Assembly (NCBI GenBank): GCA_958510825.1
Contig: OY294045.1
Coordinates: 12,575,916 to 12,639,915 of the forward strand
Source of the DNA: Brachypterus glaber
Taxonomy: Eukaryota > Arthropoda > Insecta > Coleoptera > Kateretidae
DNA length: 64,000 bases
Direction of reading: 5' to 3'
The notes under the pieces are model-generated. The model was not told the DNA's origin. It was given only the letters and a program-made list of their open reading frames with translations, and did not search any database. The position numbers and the translations under genes are program-made. This document shows, piece by piece, positions 1-10,394 of the stretch. Position 1 is the stretch's first letter, and the number at the start of each line of letters is the position of its first letter.

Positions 1-505
1 AACTCTGCACGCTGATTAAGAAAACGTTTTTAGACTTTACTCGCAAAAGGAATATAGCCATTAGATTGATGTAGACTTGTGCGCCATCTATTTCTAGATG
101 TAGACAACTACTCATACCTCTCCTTATCTGGAGACTTTGAATGGTAGCAAGTTGAAGACTTGTGTGTCTCAAGCACATAGTACCACTAACGGGTGGTTAG
201 ACGTAAAATTAGTAAGGACAGAAATTTTTAATTTTAAACAAAATTATAAAAATATTAATTTATTATTCCATCAATCTATTTTCTAATCATCGTACAGAGT
301 GATATTGGTAGACTGACAGTTTCGGGCTGCTGGCCCTCTTCAGTACCAAGAGTCAACTCTGCACGCTGATTAAGAAAACGTTTTTAGACTTTACTCGCAA
401 AAGGAATATAGCCATTAGATTGATGTAGACTTGTGCGCCATCTATTTCTAGATGTAGACAACTACTCATACCTCTCCTTATCTGGAGACTTTGAATGGTA
501 GCAAG
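1..505 (-). repeat. Retrozyme-like tandem repeat, 354-bp unit
   Basis: Positions 1-151 recur at 355-505 with no difference I could find, so this is a head-to-tail repeat with a 354-bp period. The second unit breaks off after GGTAGCAAG. The full unit carries a hammerhead ribozyme on the minus strand at the unit junction. Short tandem repeats with one type I hammerhead per unit are the known layout of metazoan retrozymes, which are small non-autonomous retroelements. The window edge cuts the array, so more units may lie upstream. A single diverged copy lies in opposite orientation at 51372-51648. No protein is encoded. Confidence 0.75.
297..359 (-). ncRNA. Type I hammerhead ribozyme
   Basis: Read on the minus strand from 359 down to 297. 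Outer stem I is GAGT (359-356) paired with ACTC (300-297). Inner stem I is TTGGTA (349-344) paired with TACCAA (310-305). They are separated by a 6-nt/4-nt internal loop. The core is CTGAAGA (343-337), then stem II GGGC/GCCC (336-324) with a 5-nt loop, then GAAAC (323-319). Stem III is very short (ACTG/CAGT around 320-312). The cleavage triplet is GUC, with the cut expected between 311 and 310. All invariant core bases are present. A short stem III and a loop-interrupted stem I are typical of ribozymes in Penelope-like elements and retrozymes. Confidence 0.85.
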
Positions 506-512
506 TAGTTTA

Positions 513-709
513 AAGTATGTTACAGTATTTAGTAAAATAACAATCGGTAAATTATACCAAAATGTTGATTAGTAATAATACAGAGAAAAGTAAAAAAAAA
601 AGATCGATTATTTATCAGTGTGTAATTTTGTGTGGTTGCAATCTTTATATTATTACTAATCAAAATGTTGGTATTATTTACCGGTTGTTAATTTTTCTGC
701 AACATACTT
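513..709. mobile_element. 197-bp inverted-repeat MITE
   Basis: The left end AAGTATGTTACAG mirrors the right end CTGCAACATACTT. The inner arms also match (CGGTAAATTATACC against GGTATTATTTACCG; TTGATTAGTAATAATA against TATTATTACTAATCAA). The arms cover most of the element and leave a centre of roughly 80 bp. There is no coding content. The superfamily is not assignable because no clear target duplication is visible. Confidence 0.6.
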
Positions 710-1690
710 GAAACTAGATCAGTAATATAACAACAACTCAAAGTAACCCATATTATGAGTGTGATATGCTTTAACAAATGTTACACTAATTTTTACTATA
801 ACATAGTAGTATTAATAAACACATGTGGCGTGGGAATTCAAATGTACCAGCACGGTCTCTATGTTAGTGTGACAAAATTTTGTATACAATACACACATTG
901 CAGTATTTAATATCACAAGTAAAGTATTAAATACCAATCAATGATGGCGTTATAAATAACAAATATGTATTTACAAATAAAATTTAGTATTAAAATTACA
1001 ATGACATTTTCTGAGTGTTTCTAACTAAGACCTAGATCTAGTGTCCTTGCCGCGGCGGTCTCTGTGAGGCCCGTGTCATTGCACAGACTTGACACCTAAT
1101 AGTTACGCCACTGGACTAGTAACTTGATGATTCATTGATGATGATATAACTTAAATAAGTTTTGTCAGTGTATCCGAGATTAAGTAGCAGTAAGAAGTGG
1201 AAACATCACCGTGGATATGACATTCCTTTTTGTTCACTTTTATTTATGTTTACGGGGCAAAATAACAAAAGAGACTATATCGCACTTTGCAGAAATAAAA
1301 ATGTCCATTTTTTGAGCTATTAAAGCAAATGTGGAAATAGCGAGTTCTTGTCTACCGTCGTTAGCGTGATTAAAAACATCCCGTGGAATTCGAAAGATTT
1401 TTACACGAACCTTAGCTAAACGGACGACTCCTGACTGCAATAACACTGTTCTACAAGTTAAAAGTAAAAAAATGACCTAAACTGAACCGACTTTCAAATC
1501 TCGATTTTCGAGAAAAGTAAAAGATTATTATTGTCTTGACAATTTTCTTACGATCAACTCCTTCTACTACTAGCAAAATTATCAACGATTAAGTTTTTGT
1601 TTCGTCTCGCAAGTGTCTTAAATTTCAAATTTCGCGATATTCTGCAGGGTTGGTGGACCTTAGTATCACGCTTTAAAACATCCCTACAGT
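710..1690. other. AT-rich sequence, no feature recognised
   Basis: I see no coding similarity and no strong repeat here. A short GC-richer patch lies around 1045-1110. The open frame at 1240-1446 on the minus strand has no recognisable motif. Confidence 0.5.
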
Positions 1691-1697
1691 AGGTCAG

Positions 1698-1824
1698 TTT
1701 AATGATTTAAACCACCTAAACTACAAGTAGCTGTATTTTTGGTAATTTTACTTTTAAGCAAATATTTTCTAAGCAAAATTTAGAAAAACACAGCTACTTG
1801 CAGTTTAGTCGGTTAAATCACTAG
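1698..1824. repeat. Short inverted repeat (hairpin)
   Basis: ACAAGTAGCTGTATTTT near 1721 is mirrored by AAAACACAGCTACTTG near 1786. The outer arms (AATGATTTAAACC against GGTTAAATCA) also pair. It looks like a worn MITE of about 127 bp. Confidence 0.5.
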
Positions 1825-2552
1825 GTCTCGGGATATAACCTATGATATTTTGACTATATATCACTTAAATGCATATTACCAACTTCGTAAACCTAAAAAC
1901 CCCTAAGCACACTATCTATCCTTTTATGTTGTTACCGTTGCCATGACAAAGAGCACGGCATGCCTCATTTGTTAAAAAGTTGTCCTTACCCTTCAACGCC
2001 GCTGTATGTAGTGACTCTAAAATCGATCCTATGACTAGTTTTTTTTTAATAAGGCTCTGGCCTTGTTCTTACTTTTCAAATTGAAAATAAGTCATCATAG
2101 GTAGTAGTGAAACAAAATATTTACCATTTTTTGTGTAAATTTTATTGGACTGTGTTGACATAATGTTTTACAAAAGATGCCTGAAAATTTAATGTTCTGT
2201 AATACGAACGCTATCAAATTTATTCCATCCGTTTAAAAAGGAAGAAATCGCTTTCTCGTTGTTTTCCTATCGTTTACGTGGATAATTATAGTTTTGTAAA
2301 TTACGTTCTTTTAATTTACAAAAAACGCCCAGCGGAAGATGTGCATGTTAAGTTCCTAAAGTTACGAAGTCTTTGAAATATTTTTTGTTTATAAAGACAG
2401 TTTTTTAATATTTTTATGATATTATATAAAAAAAATATTTATTTTTTTATAAATGACATTTTAATTTTCAAACCAAAATGACTTTGTAAAGTCATCTTGT
2501 TTTAAAATATAGAAGTGATCAAAATTTAATTACTTAGAGCTCTATCTCAGTA

Positions 2553-2879
2553 CACTTCTTTCGGAAAAAGTGGGACACTTAAAATTGTTTTGTTTAAATT
2601 GGGTAATTAAAATTTTTCAATTCTGTCAGTCAAATATTATTCATTTTACTTAGGCCGAGTGTACAGTTAAAACTTTATCTAAAAGATAAAGTCTCAGTTA
2701 AGAGCAAATTCTGGATTTTGGTTGGAGTTGCTATGGTTATTATGTGTCAGCTAAATTTAGCTGCACTTTGATAAACCCAGCCTAAGTCAAAGTGACTTAT
2801 TTTAACCTACACATCTGAAAAAATTAAAAATGGGCTCACAGGTTTCTTTTTGCGTCCCACTTTTTTTCCGATAGAAGTG
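2553..2879. mobile_element. TA-flanked MITE, 327 bp
   Basis: The termini CACTTCTTTCGGAAAAAGTG and its mirror CACTTTTTTTCCGATAGAAGTG (written in two parts: CACTTTTTTTCC, GATAGAAGTG) are flanked on both sides by TA (2551-2552 and 2880-2881). A TA target duplication is the mark of Tc1/mariner-type insertion. A second inner inverted repeat is visible (TTTTACTTAGGC at about 2643, GCCTAAGTCAAA at about 2780), so this may be a MITE inside a MITE. It is non-coding. Confidence 0.6.
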
Positions 2880-3424
2880 TAACGGTATACGCAAATTCAA
2901 AAATTATTTTTTTTATAATAAATCTTACATATTCTTGAAATGGTGATAAAGCGAAAGCGAAATAAGTTACTTTCCATACACGTTATGTATAACAAGATGA
3001 CCACCTCCATAAACTTTTGTCACAAACTACAGGTATGCATAAATTGACGAATAATACAATACACTCTTTGAAAATATCACACATGTGTGACACTGGTTTA
3101 AATTAGTTTTTAGTATGTCGCACATATATGAAAATCGCAGCTCAACGTATATAAGGGACATTGTTTGACATGAGATACAGATATATTTTTAAAATGACCC
3201 TTCTCTCCCGTTTTTTATAATTTTAATATAACTTTATAATGTAACCGCTAAAAAAAATGCGATTTGAACCCTTTATAAAAACAGCTGCAAAGAAAGATGA
3301 CATTTTACATCACCTAGATGTATATTTAAATCTGACTATCTGATCTATATAAAGTAAAAAATAAAATCGAAAAAAAAAACTAAAAAAACGACAGTTGTTC
3401 ATACGCATATAATTTAATATAAAA

Positions 3425-3465
3425 ATTAATTCAATAAATAAATCTTGAATTGAATTTGAATTTGT
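3425..3465 (+). repeat. LINE 3' tail remnant
   Basis: AATAAATAAATC followed by an irregular TTGAA/TTTGAA run looks like the polyadenylation signal and short-repeat tail at the 3' end of an insect non-LTR retrotransposon. No coding part is recognisable upstream. Confidence 0.35.
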
Positions 3466-3786
3466 ACAATGGCTACCTCGTTTTTTCAGTATTTTTTTTA
3501 TACTACGTATGTGAGTTAAGCTGACAAAAAAACTGTAGAAAAAACGTCGTTTTTCGACTAGGGGAAGGGTTGCAGCTATTGTTTTTATGTAGTTCTATAT
3601 GTGGGGCTTTTGTGAGTGAGTTCGCGGGATCTCCGATCTCATTTAATGGAATGAATGCATATCTAATAGAAATTTACCTAAGCCAGCTGGCTTGTCTAAC
3701 GATTGTTAGGTTATGTCACTTCCTTTTTAAAAATAACGTTTTTCTTTGCCTCCCAGGATGTAAGACTCTCAAAGAAAGTGAGTAAA

Positions 3787-3916
3787 ATAGTATATTGTTT
3801 TACTAAGAGGAAAAGTGAAGCTTTTTTTACTAGTCTGTAGAATTTACGGACGACCCAAAGCGAAAACCACAGACGAGTAAAAAAAAGAAATTTTCCTCCG
3901 AGTGAAACATACTATT
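3787..3916. repeat. Nested hairpin, about 130 bp
   Basis: Outer arms TAGTATATTGTTTTACT / AGTGAAACATACTA and inner arms TACTAGTCTGT / ACAGACGAGTA form two concentric stems. AGAGGAAAA pairs with TTTTCCTC between them. It is probably a small MITE. Confidence 0.5.
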
Positions 3917-4157
3917 TTTTCTTCAAGCATCCTGTATATTTTTTTTTAAATATTAATTTTTGAATTTAATTTATCCAGTAATAAAGTATGTTTTTTTTTA
4001 TTAAAATAGGCCAATAAAACCCTTTAGAAATAAACTTAAACCTTTCTTAGCTCATTTTAATTTTTTTTTCATAGGCTAAATGGTACACTTTTCGCGATTT
4101 CGATGGTAATTTGTCTAATGTAGCATTTGCAATTTCGGAGAGATTTGTAGGTGTATA

Positions 4158-4490
4158 AATAGTTATTTATGGTACTAGTGGGTAAAGTAAGATATTGCCC
4201 ATGAGAAAATTAACCTGCGAGGCGTTAGCCAACCAGGTTAATTTTCGAGAGGGCAATATCGGTTTACCCATGAGTGCCATACAAGGTTTTATCCAATAAA
4301 TAGCTTAAGAATTAATATTTTTATTAAAAATTTTAATGACATTTACTAGAAAATAATTTGACATGTAACAGTTGAGTGGGTAAAATAAATAATTATCCAC
4401 TAAATAAAGTAAAAGCCACGCGGGGGTTATTATTGAGTTTATCTATTTAAAATAAAGCTGGTAATTGTCTTATTATCTGTATGTATTGGA
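4158..4490 (+). mobile_element. 333-bp dispersed element, copy 1
   Basis: First of five copies in the window (others at 9995, 11745, 22464 and 31495). All begin AATAGTTATTTATGGTACTA and end near ATGTATTGGA. Near the start is a long hairpin: TAAAGTAAGATATTGCCC and AAAATTAACCTG mirrored by CAGGTTAATTTT and GGGCAATATCGGTTTA. The two ends are not inverted repeats of each other. The element does not code. Its class is unclear; a Helitron-like or SINE-like origin cannot be excluded. Confidence 0.75.
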
Positions 4491-4494
4491 TTTT

Positions 4495-6190
4495 GCACAA
4501 TCTCGAGTCAACCACCTATTTACATAATAAACAAACAAGTTTGAAGTATGGCTGTCATCAAAGTCAAAGAGTGCTGCCGCCAGTGGTGGTTTTGCTAACT
4601 TACTTTTTTTACCGCGTACAACAATGAACTCATTTTTTTACTGTAAAAAAAATAGATCACTTCTAACTAGTGTGTTCAGTTATAAAATATGAACATTTTA
4701 GTACTCTTGAAGAAAAATTGAATTTTGTACAAAACCCAGTAAATGTTGGTGCTGGTTTTGGTAAGTTTTGTTTATATTTTTCCAAAGTAAACATAATAAA
4801 TCATATGCTAGTTCTGTCACTAACTGCCATTTAATATAACATATTTTTTACATAAAATATAACTCTGTTTTCGATCTTTAACATATGCACTAAAACTTAT
4901 TGTTAAATGTAAGTCCAGATTTTATTGCAGCTTAATCATAAGGATGTTGACAACAACATCACATTATTAGCTTATTTACTATTAAAAATGTTTATACACG
5001 ATGCGAGATGTAGGTATATGCCGAAAATGAACATCCCTGTATTTTCTGTTTCTTTAAATTACACTGTGATTTGACATATCGTCATGTTGGAAAATAATTA
5101 TGAAATATTTATTTACAGAGAGTAATAGATAGAATATACAAAAAATTGAAATAATTTAAATTGTCAACATTAGGCTAAAGAGTCACTTAGCTCATGGCGA
5201 GTTTTAAATGATACATTACAAAAATGTAAAATATTTTTTTATGTAATAATTTGTTCTTCAAATAAACTTTGTAAACAGTTTTTTTATTATTTGTCTTCAT
5301 AATTTTGAATTGTTTTAAACAAGAACATATTTTTCTCATGTAGCCCAAAACTCGACTTTTAAACTATATCTTTCTAACTTGTATTCAACTTCAAGATTCA
5401 GTAGAGGTAAATAAAACAATCGCGCACGCGGCAGCTGGCGTGTGGTTTCATTGGTTAGAACGGTCAGTACGTGAGTACTTGCGAAGAAGCGTACAATGCA
5501 TTGCAATGGACCGTTATACAGAAATATTTTGTTTTGAGTCCTTCCCTGTCACTAAATCCGCTGTTGTCAAGTGCGTTTGTTTACACTTACTGCATTTTGA
5601 AGTTGAATATACTATATATTGTTTTAAAATAAGATGTTTTGAAATTTACAAGTCGATAAGCTAAGCTTGAGCCATACTATTTTAAGAATTGTTGAGATTC
5701 ATGTTTATTTTATGCAATCGTACTCTCCCTTTTCAAATTCCATACTTTGCAAAGCTCTGGGTCACTGATTATGTATAAAGTTATTGGTTTTATCTTTATT
5801 TTATCTGTAATATATTATTTGCATCATGTGTTGATTTTAAATTAAATTATTAATTTTAATATTGATTTAACTATTCGTAAATAAATATGTGTGCCGAACC
5901 TTTCACAAGAATTTGATTTATTGCCATCACGATAATTTGATTGAGTGATTAACCACAAGAGATTATAATATATAATATGTATTATGTATGAATTTAATTG
6001 GTTCCTTGTATCAATTTAATTTTTGCATACGGAATTGAAAGGTGATCAGCAGAGATGTTGAAAGATAGATTATATGCAAATTTTTATTACAATTAATAAT
6101 TTTTTCTAATTTACACTGAAAAAACTAACATAGAGCGAGTACAATATCTTATGAAAATTCCACCTTGATTGCGAAAAAATTCTACCCCAA
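4495..6190. other. AT-rich sequence, no feature recognised
   Basis: I found no protein similarity and no long repeat. The patch around 5425-5520 is richer in GC and has small palindromes (GTACGTGAGTAC, TGCATTGCA), but nothing identifies it. Confidence 0.5.
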
Positions 6191-6292
6191 TCTGGAGGGC
6201 TATAATGTGATGTTTTGTGTCAAGAAAAAGAGTGAAGGCGAAAAATTTTTGTAAAAATTGTTATTTGTTAGTTTAGTTGGTAACTAAAATAA

Positions 6293-7111
6293 CACAGCCC
6301 CACAAAAAAAAAAAAGTCTGGATCTCTAGACCAGACATGTGTATCCTTATGTATTTTTGCCCGCTGAATCCGAATCCGAGGTCAGAAAAAGCCCTACACC
6401 CCAGGAATTGGCCCCAGAGGCCGAAAATGGCCGCTGAAAGGTGTGAAACGGGAATTCCGGCATGACGGATGCTCAGGGCAGGTTGAGATTGCATTCTCAA
6501 GGCAAAGTCGAATTAGTGGCTAACGGTGGTTAGATCCGACAGGCATCGCGGCCCCTGAGGCCGGAAAATGGGCCCTTGGGGCCCGAAAAATTGAGATTTT
6601 CACGTCGGGATCGCAGTACTTGGATTTTCTTGAAACTTCAAACTGCAGCTACGTAAAGAGGCTGGAACCTCTTGATTTTCCCGCCCTGAGGGCCCGTTTT
6701 TCGGACCCTGGGTGTGAATTTCAATGGGCCTGGAAGAGGTTCCAGCCTCTTTACGTTGCTGCAGTTTGAAGTTACAAGAAAATCGAAGTGCTGCGATCCC
6801 GACGTGAAAATCTCGATTTTTCGGGCCCCAAGGGCCCATTTTCCGGCCTCAGGGGCCGCGATGCCTGTCGGATCCAACCACCGTTAGCCACTAATTCGAC
6901 TTTGCCTTGAGAATGCAATCTCAACCTGCCCTGAGCATCCGTCATGCCGGAATTCCCGTTTCACACCTTTCAGCGGCCATTTTCGGCCTCTGGGGCCAAT
7001 TCCTGGGGTGTAGGGCTTTTTCTGACCTCGGATTCGGATTCAGCGGGCCAAAATACATAAGGATACACATGTCTGGTCTAGAGATCCGGACTTTTTTTTT
7101 GTGGGGCTGTG
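6293..7111. mobile_element. GC-rich 819-bp palindromic Harbinger-type element
   Basis: The two halves are near-perfect inverted copies centred at about 6702, with roughly 380-bp arms and a loop of about 60 bp. The ends are CACAGCCCCACAAAAA and its mirror. TAA flanks both ends (6290-6292, 7112-7114); a 3-bp TWA duplication is typical of PIF/Harbinger insertions. It is far richer in GC than its surroundings. Open frames inside it are mirror images caused by the palindrome and resemble no known protein. Similar ends with 3-bp TWA duplications occur at 9764-9965 and 37824-38120. Confidence 0.75.
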
Positions 7112-7129
7112 TAATTGTACATCAGATGT

Positions 7130-7386
7130 CACAAATTACATAAGTGTCTATTTTCAAAGAATTTTTTTTTAATGTTGCTATTTATTTTATTAGTTGATGT
7201 GAAAAATTGTATGTTGCCTGACATTTAATGTAATCTAATTTATTTTTTATGTTTTTTTTATATGTATTTTTATCTTAGTCTTAGTTTATATTTTAATCTT
7301 AGTTTTAAGCCTTTCTTTGATCCTGTTATTAGGTTCCTTGCCTGTTGGATTTGTAATGAATAAATAAATAAATAAATAAATAAATT
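7130..7386 (+). mobile_element. LINE 3' end with AATA tail
   Basis: T-rich sequence followed by TTGTAATG and (AATA)n resembles the 3' UTR and tail of a non-LTR retrotransposon. Its terminal part (from 7314) was later captured as the first segment of the satellite unit. Confidence 0.4.
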
Positions 7387-8921
7387 TTAAACCCCATTTG
7401 GAAATAACAGAATGGAGGAAAAATATGATAAATCTCAACTGGAAAATAAGAAAAAGTTTAAAAATATACGTCTATACGTCGAAAGAAAACGGGTTTATTT
7501 ACTTGAAACTCCATTTGGTAATAACAGAATGGAGGAAAAAATTATAATTATTTAATAAAATTATCATATTATGATTAATCCCAACTGGAGAATAAGAAAA
7601 AGTTTAAAAATATGTAAGTAAAACAAACAAGATTAGTTTTACATTCGCCACTGTAAAAATGTGTCATGATAAAAAGCTTAAAAATATATTTTAACACATT
7701 TAGAACTAGAAGAGAAACTTTTCTTTGATCCTGTTATTAGGTTCCTTACCTGTTGGATTTGTAATGAATAAATAAATAAATTTTAAACCCCATTTGGAAA
7801 TAACAGAATGGAGGAAAAATATGATAAATCTCAACTGGAAAATAAGAAAAAGTTTAAAAATATACGTCTATACGTCGAAAGAAAACGGGTTTATTTACTT
7901 GAAACTCCATTTGGTAATAACAGAATGGAGGAAAAAATTATAATTATTTAATAAAATTATCATATTATGATTAATCCCAACTGGAGAATAAGAAAAAGTT
8001 TAAAAATATTTAAGTAAAACAAACAAGATTAGTTTTACATTCGCCACTGTAAAAATGTGTCATGATAAAAAGCTTAAAAATATATTTTAACACATTTAGA
8101 ACTAGAAGAGAAACTTTTCTTTGATCCTGTTATTAGGTTCCTTACCTGTTGGATTTGTAATGAATAAATAAATAAATTTTAAACCCCATTTGGAAATAAC
8201 AGAATGGAGGAAAAATATGATAAATCTCAACTGGAAAATAAGAAAAAGTTTAAAAATATACGTCTATACGTCGAAAGAAAACGGGTTTATTTACTTGAAA
8301 CTCCATTTGGTAATAACAGAATGGAGGAAAAAATTATAATTATTTAATAAAATTATCATATTATGATTAATCCCAACTGGAGAATAAGAAAAAGTTTAAA
8401 AATATGTAAGTAAAACAAACAAGATTAGTTTTACATTCGCCACTGTAAAAATGTGTCACGATAAAAAGCTTAAAAATATATTTTAACACATTTAGAACTA
8501 GAAGAGAAACTTTTCTTTGATCCTGTTATTAGGTTCCTTACCTGTTGGATTTGTAATGAATAAATAAATAAATAAATAAATAAATTTTAAACCCCATTTG
8601 GAAATAACAGAATGGAGGAAAAATATGATAAATCTCAACTGGAAAATAAGAAAAAGTTTAAAAATATACGTCTATACGTCGAAAGAAAACGGGTTTATTT
8701 ACTTGAAACTCCATTTGGTAATAACAGAATGGAGGAAAAAATTATAATTATTTAATAAAATTATCATATTATGATTAATCCCAACTGGAGAATAAGAAAA
8801 AGTTTAAAAATATGTAAGTAAAACAAACAAGATTAGTTTTACATTCGCCACTGTAAAAATGTGTCATGATAAAAAGCTTAAAAATATATTTTAACACATT
8901 TAGAACTAGAAGAGAAACTTG
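7314..8921 (+). repeat. Four-unit satellite, 396/408 bp
   Basis: Units run 7314-7721 (408), 7722-8117 (396), 8118-8513 (396) and 8514-8921 (408). The 12-bp difference is three AATA steps in the microsatellite at the start of each unit. Units differ by very few bases (for example CCTTGCC against CCTTACC; TATGTAAG against TATTTAAG). Each unit also holds an older internal duplication: CCATTTGG, AATAACAGAATGGAGGAA and AATAAGAAAAAGTTTAAAAA appear twice, about 117 bp apart. The array ends where the host TIR element resumes (GGCATATCC). Confidence 0.9.
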
Positions 8922-9445
8922 GCATATCCGGAAAAGGCTAAAAACACATTTTCGGGTTTGCCATTTCCCTAGATTTTTTTTATCTCCACTCTTATTCTTT
9001 ACAGAAAACGTCACATTGAGACAATCTACTCCACTCCATCTTAAAAACATTCTTTTTATTAAAATTTAATGTTGAAGGCACTAAATTATAATAATATAAA
9101 TAAATAAAATCTTTCTTGTTTTAAAAATATCTCCAGTGGAATAGAAAAACCTACTAGAAACGTAAGAAGTCATGAGCTTGGAACTGGGACATATAAAAGA
9201 TTTTTCAATTCCAGGAATACGTTTCTTTCTAGGTTTAAGAAGTTTAGAGATGACCCAAGTAGCTTAGTTTGTTTGTTTAAAAAGAAATAATCGGTGAAGA
9301 TATGCTTGGCATTCCATTGTGCTCGTCACAGTGGATAATATATTTAGTTCTTCTTCTTTAGCCAAGCTAAAATAAAAAGTAACAATGTTAAAATTTTTAA
9401 AGCCTTAAATTTGCAATCATAACCTCAAAATTTAAATTCCTTCAA

Positions 9446-9673
9446 TTATAATTTTTGATAATTATCAAAAATTTTATACTCGCGTTCGTATTTTTCTTTT
9501 GATTTGACTGGTATAGTATTTAAAGTAGCCACTTTTGCTTCTTTTAGAATGTCCTCAGGGACAAAAACACTACTTTCATCTTTAAAGTCCAATTTTAATT
9601 TGAAAACGAAAAGCGGTAAAATAAATCTTAACTTTAAACTGTCAAACTTGCAATTGTTTTTTTTTTGTACCAT
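9446..9673 (-). pseudogene. Tyrosine-recombinase-like N-terminal fragment
   Basis: A 75-residue frame. Its second half (VPEDILKEAKVATLN, then PVKSKEKYEREYKIFDNYQK) resembles the N-terminal DNA-binding region of the tyrosine recombinase (phage-integrase fold) proteins common in arthropod genomes, where a phrase like LPEKS..YE..Y..F is typical. The frame stops right after that motif. The catalytic domain (R...HxxR...Y) is not visible nearby, so this is either one exon or a remnant. The first 30 residues are not characteristic. The match is from memory of the family and was not searched. A Harbinger-type MITE lies about 90 bp away. Confidence 0.45.
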
Positions 9674-9763
9674 ATCCGCCTACTATTTCAGGGGCCATAA
9701 TGAAATAAAAAAAATTGTGTACATAAAAAAGGCATTATTTAAGATCGCATTTTCCTATGATTA

Positions 9764-9965
9764 CACAGGACCACAAAAAAAAATAAAGTTAGTTTTTTAT
9801 AAACCAAACTATATTTATTCTACGTATTTTTGGACCCAATGTGCGCTATATCTCAAGATTTTGAGGGTCAAGAATTTTTTTCATTGCCATATTTGTTTTT
9901 AGCGCCCCAAAATACGTTAAAAAATAAGTTTGGTTTATAAACTAACTTTTTTTTATGGTCCTGTG
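9764..9965. mobile_element. Harbinger-type MITE, 202 bp
   Basis: The ends CACAGGACCACAAAAAAAAA and TTTTTTTTATGGTCCTGTG are inverted, and TTA flanks both sides (9761-9763, 9966-9968). The arms continue inward (AAAGTTAGTTT / AAACTAACTTT; TATAAACCAAACT / AGTTTGGTTTATA). Family ends match the palindrome at 6293-7111. Non-coding. Confidence 0.7.
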
Positions 9966-9994
9966 TTACAAATGTATTGGATAAACATGTTTTA

Positions 9995-10318
9995 TCCACT
10001 TGTTACAGATAATAAGACAATTACCAGCTTTATTTTAAATAGATAAACTCAATAATAACCCCCGCGTGGCTTTTACTTTATTGAGTGAATAATTATTTAT
10101 TTTACCCACTCAACTGTCACTTGTCAAATTATTTTCTTGTAAATGTCATTAAAATTTTTAATAAAAATATGAATTCCTAAGCTATTTATTGGATAAAACC
10201 TTTTATAGCACTCATGGGTAAACCGATATTGCCCTCTCGAAAATTAACTTGCTTGGCTGGTAGGTTAATTTTCTCATGGGCAATATCTTACTTTACCCAC
10301 TAGTACCATAATAGTTAT
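9995..10318 (-). mobile_element. 333-bp dispersed element, copy 2
   Basis: Inverted copy of the 4158-4490 element with its internal hairpin (TTTTCTCATGGGCAATATC). The end nearest 9995 is altered (TCCACTTGTTACAG instead of TCCAATACATACAG), and a stray TGTATTGGATAAA lies just outside, suggesting a small rearrangement at this end. Confidence 0.7.
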
Positions 10319-10394
10319 TGTTCTAGAGTAATTTTTGACGATTGTGTAATAAAGACTCTTCTAGCTGTGAAGAGTATAATAAACTAAGGAAAGA

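Larger units (their letters stand above)
6191..9034. mobile_element. TIR DNA element expanded by nested repeats
   Basis: The left end (AATGTGATGTTTTGTGTCAA at 6204) is an inverted copy of the right end (ACAGAAAACGTCACATTGAG at 9001). The same TIR bounds a compact copy at 48207-48745, whose right inner sequence (AGAGAAACTTGGCATGTCC) also matches 8911-8929. Here the core has been filled by a Harbinger-type palindrome (6293-7111), a LINE tail and a four-unit satellite (7314-8921). No transposase is visible, so it is non-autonomous. Confidence 0.6.

Noticed and set aside
1020..1115. GC-richer patch as a tRNA or SINE head
   Set aside because: No cloverleaf and no A or B box could be made.
4158..4490. 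Calling the 333-bp family a Helitron because of an internal CTAG after a hairpin
   Set aside because: Similarity between copies continues about 18 bp past CTAG, so that is not the terminus.
6277..6877. Overlapping open frames on both strands, including a repeated 70-residue frame at 6273 and 6907
   Set aside because: The mirror-image frames come from the palindrome. No family resemblance and no codon-like pattern.
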